From assembly GCA_030690215.1 (NCBI GenBank), contig JAUYHD010000033.1:1-37117 (forward strand): a stretch of 37,117 nucleotides of DNA, given 5' to 3'. The notes below the pieces were generated by a model. That model worked only from the letters and a program-made list of their open reading frames with translations, had not been told where the DNA came from and did not search any database. The DNA comes from a bacterium. GTDB taxonomy: Bacteria > Patescibacteriota > Minisyncoccia > 1-14-0-10-42-19. Both the position numbers and the translations under genes were made by a program. Below, in pieces: positions 26,454 to 33,778 of the stretch (within the stretch, counting starts at the first letter, position 1; the number at the start of each line of letters is the position of its first letter).

Positions 26454-27552
26454 TTACCCCCTTCCCTCCTGCGCCTCCCTTCCTTCTATTTCCGCTTGGA
26501 TAAATTCAGAAATATCACCGCCCAAAACGCCCTCCACATCACTCGTCTCAACACCCGTGCGATGGTCTTTTACCATTTTGTAGGGGTGAAATACATATGA
26601 ACGAATCTGATGACCCCATTCGGCTTCGGCAGACTGTACCGCGCTCAAGTCTTCGAGAGTCTTTTTTTCTTTTTCCTGCATACGCTGAAATAATTTTGCG
26701 CGCAACAGCTCTATCGCCCGATCTTTGTTTGCCGCCTGCGACCGGCCGGTTTCAACATGCACCTGGATACCGGTAGGCAGATGCTTTGCCCGAACCGCCG
26801 TCTCGCGCTTATTTACATTCTGCCCGCCGGGGCCGCTTGAGCGCGCAAAAGTTACTTCTACATCCTCGGGACGCAATTCTATCTCTGCAGACCCGACAAG
26901 CTCGGGGAGAATTTCCACCATAACAAAAGATGTGTGACGCAATTTTTTTGCTGAAAATGGAGAAACGCGCACCAAACGATGGACCCCCGCCTCCCCCTTG
27001 AGATGCCCATAGGCGAACTTCCCCTCTATTTCCATGGTGGCGTTTTTTATTCCTTTTCCTTCACCCGCGTGCGCATGAAGCATATGCGTTTTCCATAGTT
27101 TCTTCTCCGCATACCTGCGAAACATTTCAAGCAAAAGAGAAGCCCAATCCTCCGCATCATCTCCACCCGCGCCCGCGTACACCGAAAGCACCGCATTCCC
27201 CTTGTCATACGGACCAGAAAAAAATAGTTTTTTCCGCTCTTCTTCAAAAGCGCGCGAGATCTCTCCAAACCGCGCTTCAAGCTCTGCGGAATCTTTTGAT
27301 TCCCCTAATAATTCTAAGAGCGCCGTCGCATCGCCTACGAGCACTTCCCAAAAATGAATATGTTCTTTTAATTCGCTTATGTCTGTTGTGATGGCGCGCG
27401 CGGTATGCGCGTCATCCCAAAAACCGGATACGAGCGTTTTTTCTTCAAGTTCTTTGAGTTTTTTCTTTGACCCGGCAAGGTCAAAAACGGTCCGCCATAC
27501 GGCGGATATTATCGTGTAATGCGGTTATTTTTTCTTGCAATGATTCAATCAT
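26454..27552 (-). CDS. prfB: Peptide chain release factor 2, with programmed +1 frameshift at an in-frame UGA (27481-27483)
   Basis: SSGPGGQNVNKRETAVR GGQ motif. Frame 0 reads MIESLQEKITALHDNIRRMADRF* with CGT TTT TGA C; the +1 frame continues DLAGSKKKLKELEEKTLVSGFWDDAHTARAITTDISELKEHIHFWEVLVGDA. Confidence 0.92.
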
Positions 27553-27582
27553 GATATGGTTTACTATACAGCATTTTTTATA

Positions 27583-27612
27583 ATAAAAAAAGGTCCCGAT
27601 ATGTCGAGACCT
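27583..27612 (-). terminator. Rho-independent terminator
   Basis: On minus strand GGTCTCGACATATCGGGACCTTTTTTT, downstream of the SLT gene. Confidence 0.75.
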
Positions 27613-27616
27613 CTCG

Positions 27617-28783
27617 TTATTTGGTATCAAGGTAATGCAAAATGTTCCGCTGTTTAAGCACAAACCATATCGTTTCGTCTCCCCGTGAATGCAGAGCATG
27701 AGCAGCTTTTCCGGTACGCACAGGGAAGTCCTTATTCCAACGCTCTCCGAGCGCCTCAATAACTCGTAATGCCCGTCCTTCACCTCCATTATACGAAATA
27801 GCAATGTAATCTTCCACAGAACGGGGATTCTCCTTGAACGCATCACGTACCTTTTTTGGCAACAGAGACAGCTTGTAATCAAACAGACAAAACGCTGCTT
27901 TTACACTGTTGATATGATCGCTTGTGCCTTCCTCAAAGTCCGGAATAAGTCCCGCCTGATAATACGCCGGCACTATGATCACATACGTACTGCGCATAAA
28001 CTGCATGATGCCGGACGCGCCCGCACTGCTTACGCTATTTCGAAACGCATGCTGATGATTTGCGCCGAAAAGCGCAAATGCTTGTTCTGCTAGCATTTTC
28101 GCATCGGTATGCCGAAACACACTCGGCGTCATATGCTCATTGAGCATAATTGCTTTTGCGATTTGTTTTTGCCGCTCGCTTTGCATACTTCCAACAACTT
28201 CACCAGGAAAAGCAATTGACGGAACTTCCGCCTCCTGGAGAGCGCCCCACGCTGCATCAATGACAGCATTGACATACTCTTCGCCACCGATAATAAACTC
28301 ACCCCGCATAATAAAGTCACTTAACGGGACATAGGTAACACCGCCCCATTTTACAGCAACAACCGGAAGCCGATTGCCCCCATACCGAACACTATAGTGG
28401 GTGTTGATGCCATTTTCAGTAAGCTCTTCAATAACACAGTTTGGAATATCTGAGTACTGTTCTAGCACACGGAACACTCCTCTTGATTCTTTCGCCTGTA
28501 TTATTTTGAGCTCGCCCTCGTGGAGCACCGCAATATAAATGATAGACCGCGATGCGCTTATAGCATCCAGCGTGTGCTTTGCGTCTTCTATGTACGAAAG
28601 TGCTGTTCTTTGTTGGATCACATCTTCCGAAGGGACAGGAACGGGACACAGTCCGTCATCATCACATTCCGAAACAGCAAAACCGGCATGTATTATGCAT
28701 ATAAAAAAGAGAAGACCTGCGAATGCTATGCACCCGAAAAAAAGAAAAAATATTGTTGCGCACCGCTTTGCATATGACCGCAT
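27617..28783 (-). CDS. Lytic transglycosylase-like (SLT) protein, membrane-anchored
   Basis: FRNSVSSAGASGIMQFMRSTY and YIAISYNGGEGRA; start MRSYAKRC after GGGAGGTG RBS. Confidence 0.8.
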   Translation of the reverse strand: MRSYAKRCATIFFLFFGCIAFAGLLFFICIIHAGFAVSECDDDGLCPVPVPSEDVIQQRTALSYIEDAKHTLDAISASRSIIYIAVLHEGELKIIQAKESRGVFRVLEQYSDIPNCVIEELTENGINTHYSVRYGGNRLPVVAVKWGGVTYVPLSDFIMRGEFIIGGEEYVNAVIDAAWGALQEAEVPSIAFPGEVVGSMQSERQKQIAKAIMLNEHMTPSVFRHTDAKMLAEQAFALFGANHQHAFRNSVSSAGASGIMQFMRSTYVIIVPAYYQAGLIPDFEEGTSDHINSVKAAFCLFDYKLSLLPKKVRDAFKENPRSVEDYIAISYNGGEGRALRVIEALGERWNKDFPVRTGKAAHALHSRGDETIWFVLKQRNILHYLDTK

Positions 28784-28963
28784 AGAGCGCACCTCCCTTG
28801 GTAAAGAATTCCCTACCAGTAAAGCAGAAAAATCATCTTTTCTCAAGGGTTGCTCTGGGACATTGCAAAAAAAATCATTCACATCACATCAAAAAATGCC
28901 CCTATTTGGGGCAGGGCGTAGGCTCTCATCCACATGGTATATTGAACACTCGGTGTTTAATCT

Positions 28964-29038
28964 TGGAGCCGGAGGCGAGATTCGAACTCGCGACTTGCTA
29001 TTTACGAAACAGCTACTCTACCACTGAGTTACTCCGGC
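28964..29038 (-). tRNA. tRNA-Thr(CGT), CCA encoded
   Basis: GCCGGAGTAACTCAGTGGTAGAGTAGCTGTTTCGTAAATAGCAAGTCGCGAGTTCGAATCTCGCCTCCGGCTCCA. Confidence 0.92.
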
Positions 29039-29164
29039 TTACTCTGCGTATTAACAAACGACCCTCTTTAGCTCTTTTGCTCTTAACTCTATATTGTCTT
29101 CCATTCCCTCTATTTAGTCCAGCATAGGTGCGAGTAGCGAGGATCAAACTTGCGTCTCTTGCTT

Positions 29165-29299
29165 GCCCCCACACCAATTTTTGCATTGTGCTTAAAATTG
29201 CGGCCAGCGAGAATCGAACTCGCATCTATTGCTTGGGAAGCAATCATTCTACCACTAAACTATGGCCGCACGATTTAATGCTAAAATTGGTGTGGGGGC
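29165..29299. mobile_element. Mini-element with 17 bp perfect inverted repeats enclosing tRNA-Gly
   Basis: GCCCCCACACCAATTTT (29165-29181) and AAAATTGGTGTGGGGGC (29283-29299); flanking direct repeat GCTTG at 29161-29165 and 29298-29302. Confidence 0.65.
29199..29269 (-). tRNA. tRNA-Gly(CCC)
   Basis: GCGGCCATAGTTTAGTGGTAGAATGATTGCTTCCCAAGCAATAGATGCGAGTTCGATTCTCGCTGGCCGCA; all stems pair; loop TTCCCAA. Confidence 0.93.
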
Positions 29300-29346
29300 T
29301 TGGGAAGCAATCATTTTACCACTAAACTAATCTCGCAATGCATCTA

Positions 29347-29736
29347 TTAAAGCCCAAAAAGGTTTTTGAGAAAAGAGGCAAATGATTGGAAGGCGGATGG
29401 CGGAGGCGGTTCTTTTTCATTGCCATCTTTTATAAATATGACAACGCTCTCCCCCTCTTTTTGGACATCAAAGCGTTCACGAATAACCCGCTCTCTGCCT
29501 GCATCGCTTTCCAGAAGCGCCATATTGCCCTCAATATCCGCTATGCGGGACGAAATTTCGTTTTCTTTGCTTTCTAATATTCTATACTCGCGCTCTACCT
29601 CGCGGTAGTTTTGATACGCATAAAATGCGTATTGCCCCGCATACCCTACCACCAAAAAAAGCAACACAATGATAGGCCACGAATACACAATCCGCGCCCC
29701 CCTAGATTCTTTTCGTGTTTGAAAAAATTGCCCCAT
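29347..29736 (-). CDS. Septum formation initiator / DivIC-FtsB-like protein
   Basis: Short N-terminal region, one TM, coiled coil, and ERVIRERFDVQKEGESVVIFI. Confidence 0.82.
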   Translation of the reverse strand: MGQFFQTRKESRGARIVYSWPIIVLLFLVVGYAGQYAFYAYQNYREVEREYRILESKENEISSRIADIEGNMALLESDAGRERVIRERFDVQKEGESVVIFIKDGNEKEPPPPSAFQSFASFLKNLFGL

Positions 29737-29835
29737 ACTTCTATTATAACAAGAGTATAGGAAATGCGCCCCGTTTGGCAAAATCAAGTGTTTTATCTAT
29801 CCGTTTTGCGGAACAATAGAGTATGGGGCATCTTT

Positions 29836-29925
29836 TAATTTTTAATTCTTAGTTTTAAATTTTCAATTAATTTTTAATTGATCTAATTTCTAAACCGTTT
29901 AAAAATTAAAAATTGGAAATTTTAT
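29836..29925. repeat. AT-rich quasi-palindromic intergenic repeat
   Basis: TTTTTAATTTTTAATTCTTAG...TCAATTAATTTTTAATTGATC...AAACCGTTTAAAAATTAAAAATTGG. Confidence 0.5.
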
Positions 29926-29933
29926 TACAAAAT

Positions 29934-30053
29934 ATGGCTCAAACAAAACGCCAAAAAAAACGATTCCAAATAATCTGGATTATCATAAGCGTTCTCGCGA
30001 TTATAGGCATGGTGGGGTTTTTGCTTTTGCCCCTCGCGTCTACGACTTTTTGA
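29934..30053 (+). CDS. Small single-TM protein (39 aa), not in the ORF track
   Basis: MAQTKRQKKRFQIIWIIISVLAIIGMVGFLLLPLASTTF*: basic N-terminus plus one TM. Confidence 0.6.
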   Translation: MAQTKRQKKRFQIIWIIISVLAIIGMVGFLLLPLASTTF

Positions 30054-30146
30054 TTATCCCTGGGTTGCTTATATCCTTCGACTCCCTTCGACTGGTTCGA
30101 CAAGCTCACAGCAAGCAAGCTTAGGGCAAGTCGCTCAGGATCAAAG

Positions 30147-31943
30147 CTATCCTTGAATAGCTTTGATAAAAACATCATGAGGAAGTGCTACTGACCCTGA
30201 TTCCCGCAGGCGCTTTTTTCCTTTCTTCTGTTTTTGCCATAATTTCATTTTACGGGTTCTGTCTCCCCCGTATAAATAACCCGTAACATCCTTTTTTAGG
30301 GCGGTTATGCTTTCGGAAGCAATAATACGACCGCGCGCTTGCGCCTGTATCTTGTATGCAAAAAGTTGGCGCGGAAGAATCTTTTTTAATTTTTCAACGA
30401 GAGCGCGCGCCTCCCGCTCTACGCGCTTTTCGGATACGATCCGCGAAAACGGCTGTTCTATCTCTCCATGTACGAGTACATCAATGCGCACCACATTCGC
30501 ATCGCGCATATCGGAAAGCGCATAATCAAGGGAAGCATACCCGGACGAAACGCTTTTTAGGCGATTGTAAAAATCGCGCATCAATTCGCGTAACGGCATC
30601 TCTCCCTTAATTTCAAGACGCGCCCCGACATTCATCGTATCTCCGATGGTAACTTCGTATTCTTCAAGCAACGATAAAATAGAGCCGAGATAATCGGAGG
30701 GCGTAAGAATAGAAAGAGACGCCCATGGCTCACGGACATGCGATATCTCATGGTCTTCCGGAAATTCACTTGGGGAATGGAAAATCTCTATTCTTCCGTC
30801 TTTCAGCGTAACTTCATACATAACCGTAGGCGATGTAATAACAACATCAATACCAAACTCCCTTCGGATACGTTCAATAATAATTTCTATATGCAAAAGA
30901 CCCAAAAATCCGCATCCAAATCCTCTCCCGAGCGCTCCCGATTCCTCTTCGTATGAAAACGAGCTGTCTTCCAAATGGAGGCGGTCAAGCGCTTTTTTCA
31001 AATCATCAAAATCATCCTGCGCTATGGGATACACATTTGCCCATACCATAGACACCGGTTTTTTATATCCCTCAAGCAACGAGGCAGGCGCGTGAGCGGT
31101 TGTTACCGTATCTCCAACCGTTACCGTTTCGGGTTTTTTTATATTAGTTACCACATATCCTATTTCTCCTGCCTGCAAAGAATCTTTAACGCGCCGTTCG
31201 GGTAAAAAAACCCCGACATCTCCGGCTTCAAATACATGGCCCGCGCCGGCAAGCAATAATTTTATGCCCTTTTTTATTTCTCCGCTCGCAACGCGAATAT
31301 AGGCGATTACTCCCTGGTGGGGAGAATACTCAAAATCAAAAATAAGCGCTTGAAGCGGTCCTGCGCCCGATTGTTTGTTCTCCGAAGTGCTGTAACGCGG
31401 TTCGGGGATCCGCTCAATAATCGCCTCCAAAAGCGCGGAAACGCCTTGCCCTGTTTTCCCCGAGATCTCCAAAATGTCTTCAGGCCGAGTTCCTAAAAGT
31501 GCTGTAATTTCTTCTTTTGTTTCGCGAATCCGCGCATGCGGCAAATCAATTTTATTTACGGCAGGAATAATTGTTTTATTCAAGGAACGCGCAAGTTCAA
31601 CATTGGAAAGTGTTTGGGCCTGAATCCCTTGCGACGCATCTACCAGAAGGATCGCGCCCTCAACAGCCGCAAGCGAACGCGACACTTCATACGAAAAGTC
31701 TATATGCCCGGGGGTATCAATCAAATTCAGCGTATAACTCGCAGCATGTAACGTATAGCTCATAGTGACGGGAGTCATTTTTATAGTAATGCCCCGCTCG
31801 CGTTCAATATCCATTGCATCCAAAAACTGCTCGCGCATTTTCCGCTTTTCTACAGTACCCGTAATCTCAAGAAGCCGATCAGCAAGTGTTGATTTGCCAT
31901 GGTCAATATGAGATATGATGCAAAAATTTCGTATTTCATTCAT
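30147..31943 (-). CDS. lepA: Elongation factor 4 (LepA)
   Basis: MNEIRNFCIISHIDHGKSTLADRLLE; ITIKMTPV; NLIDTPGHIDF; C-terminal YLYGGDRTRKMKLWQKQKKGKKR. Confidence 0.95.
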   Translation of the reverse strand: MNEIRNFCIISHIDHGKSTLADRLLEITGTVEKRKMREQFLDAMDIERERGITIKMTPVTMSYTLHAASYTLNLIDTPGHIDFSYEVSRSLAAVEGAILLVDASQGIQAQTLSNVELARSLNKTIIPAVNKIDLPHARIRETKEEITALLGTRPEDILEISGKTGQGVSALLEAIIERIPEPRYSTSENKQSGAGPLQALIFDFEYSPHQGVIAYIRVASGEIKKGIKLLLAGAGHVFEAGDVGVFLPERRVKDSLQAGEIGYVVTNIKKPETVTVGDTVTTAHAPASLLEGYKKPVSMVWANVYPIAQDDFDDLKKALDRLHLEDSSFSYEEESGALGRGFGCGFLGLLHIEIIIERIRREFGIDVVITSPTVMYEVTLKDGRIEIFHSPSEFPEDHEISHVREPWASLSILTPSDYLGSILSLLEEYEVTIGDTMNVGARLEIKGEMPLRELMRDFYNRLKSVSSGYASLDYALSDMRDANVVRIDVLVHGEIEQPFSRIVSEKRVEREARALVEKLKKILPRQLFAYKIQAQARGRIIASESITALKKDVTGYLYGGDRTRKMKLWQKQKKGKKRLRESGSVALPHDVFIKAIQG

Positions 31944-32068
31944 GTTTTTTTTATTCGGCTTGATTTGATGCTTTTCTAAGACGGACAATGCCCGAGAACG
32001 AAACTTCTCCTTTTGCATTCTTTAAAAAATCCATCTATGAAACAAATCCTCTTTCGCCCACCCCCACC

Positions 32069-33757
32069 CTACAATCCGCTTCCCGAAGACGGCTCTTGAG
32101 ACACAAAAGGCGTTTTCCAAAAACGGCGTACAAGCGCCTTTTTCAGCTCTTCGTACTCACGATTCTTCGCGAAAATAAGGAACAGCACCCCACCCGCAAC
32201 GCCCAAGATGCCCGCGAGACTCCCATGAAGAAAAACCCCCGCGAATGTTTCTAAATTAAACATACCGTCAAATAACCGAAGCGCATAAAATGTAACAACG
32301 CCCATGATAGCAGAACTTATGCTGATGTGCGCGAAGGAATTCCAAAATCGTTTCCCGCCGGCAGACCCAAAATCACGGGAAAAAAATATCGCAAGCAATA
32401 CAAGATTGAGTATACTCCCCAAAGAAAACATAAACGGAAGAATGAGCATTTTATTATGTACAAGATCTGAAACACGAAGAATATCCGCAAACACATACGA
32501 AAAACTGCTTGATGCATCATAGAGCCACGAAAAGAAAAATACGCCGGCAACAATAAATAGTGCCGCGCATATATTAATTGCTACGGGCGTTATTGTCTTT
32601 CCACCCGCGTAAAACGCGCGCACATACAAAAGAATGAGCGCTTGCGCAACAAGAGAAACAGAAAAAAGCGCGAGTGCTGCCGCTGTCAGGCGCGTGTCCA
32701 CCCAGCCGAAATTGCCGGCACCCAGAATAACACGCACAATATGCGCTCGGAGTACAATAAAAAGAATGGTGAACGGGAGCGACCAAAAAATAATATGGCG
32801 TATCGCCAAAGAAACATGTTCAAGAAATTTTTTTCGTTCATCGCGCGCAAACACCCCCGCCAAAAATGGAAACGCGGCAACACTATACGAAAGTCCGATA
32901 ACAGAAAGCGGCACTGTCTCCAAATTATACGCGAGCTGGAAAACAGCGATACTCCCCAATCCGAATACGGAAGCAAATGCGGTCATCGCGATAAAAACAA
33001 GCTGATTTATCGACAACCCAACTGAACGCGGGAAAGACAATAAAAATGCCCGCCGCAAGCCTGGCTCAATCCTTAAAGAAAAAAATGGAAGAAAATGAAG
33101 CCGGATAATTGATGGGATCTGCACCGCAACATGAAGAAACGCCCCGATAACAACCCCAAACGCAATCCCGGAAAGTCCCCACACCGGATACAAAAAAAGA
33201 AGACCTATGATAATACCGACATTATAGAGAATCGGGCTTAGGGCATAAATAAAAAACAAGCGGAATGCCTGTATAATACTCGCTGCAATATTAGAGAGCC
33301 CCAAAAAAAGCGCTTGCAATAAAAGAATTCTTCCTAAAAGAACCGTCGTTTCACGCTGAGAAGCATTAAAACCCGGCGTTACCATATCCGTAAGATAGGG
33401 CATGAAAAAAAAGAGAGCCACTCCAAGTACGCCGATACCAACCAAAAACCAAGACAACACAGAACCAATAAATCGGCTTGCTTCCTCCCTGCCTTTTGAT
33501 TCTCGTTCCAGCAACAGCGGGATAAGAGCGGTAGACGCCGCAATAAAAAGAGAAAGAGTATATACAAAATCAGGAATGCGGAATGACGCATAGTACATAT
33601 CAAGCGCCTCTCCGGCACCGAACGTAGAAGCAAGCATCCGATCGCGAACCAACGCCAACGCTTTTGCAAACACTGTTGTTATCGCCAAAAGAAAGGCGGC
33701 CTGGTGGACGCCTGTAAATTCACGCTCAAAAAAATGAGATAGCTTGGCTATAACCAC
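32069..33757 (-). CDS. murJ: Lipid II flippase MurJ
   Basis: MurJ/MviN pattern KALALVRDRMLASTFGAGEALDMYYASFRIPDF, multi-TM. Confidence 0.88.
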   Translation of the reverse strand: MVIAKLSHFFEREFTGVHQAAFLLAITTVFAKALALVRDRMLASTFGAGEALDMYYASFRIPDFVYTLSLFIAASTALIPLLLERESKGREEASRFIGSVLSWFLVGIGVLGVALFFFMPYLTDMVTPGFNASQRETTVLLGRILLLQALFLGLSNIAASIIQAFRLFFIYALSPILYNVGIIIGLLFLYPVWGLSGIAFGVVIGAFLHVAVQIPSIIRLHFLPFFSLRIEPGLRRAFLLSFPRSVGLSINQLVFIAMTAFASVFGLGSIAVFQLAYNLETVPLSVIGLSYSVAAFPFLAGVFARDERKKFLEHVSLAIRHIIFWSLPFTILFIVLRAHIVRVILGAGNFGWVDTRLTAAALALFSVSLVAQALILLYVRAFYAGGKTITPVAINICAALFIVAGVFFFSWLYDASSSFSYVFADILRVSDLVHNKMLILPFMFSLGSILNLVLLAIFFSRDFGSAGGKRFWNSFAHISISSAIMGVVTFYALRLFDGMFNLETFAGVFLHGSLAGILGVAGGVLFLIFAKNREYEELKKALVRRFWKTPFVSQEPSSGSGL

Positions 33758-33778
33758 AGAAATACTTTTTATTCGCCG

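Larger units (their letters stand above)
29129..29336 (-). pseudogene. Degenerate tRNA-Gly(CCC) split by an inserted ~130 bp element
   Basis: 5' half GCGAGATTAGTTTAGTGGTAAAATGATTGCTTCCCAAGC at 29298-29336; 3' half CAAGCAAGAGACGCAAGTTTGATCCTCGCTACTCGCA at 29129-29165. Acceptor has 2 mismatches, T-stem has 1, and the T-loop is TTTGATC. Confidence 0.75.

Noticed and set aside
26454-27552. UGA recoding as in some CPR lineages
   Set aside because: RF2 is present with a UGA autoregulatory site, and several genes end in UGA at the expected place.
27481-27882. 133 aa ORF as a separate gene
   Set aside because: Its first part is out of frame with and overlaps the SLT gene; its last 23 codons are the real prfB frame-0 start.
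29129-29336. Outer tRNA-Gly as a functional split/intron-containing tRNA
   Set aside because: Not adopted as the main call: acceptor positions 6-67 and 7-66 and one T-stem pair are mismatched and the T-loop lacks TTC, while the intact inner tRNA has the same anticodon.
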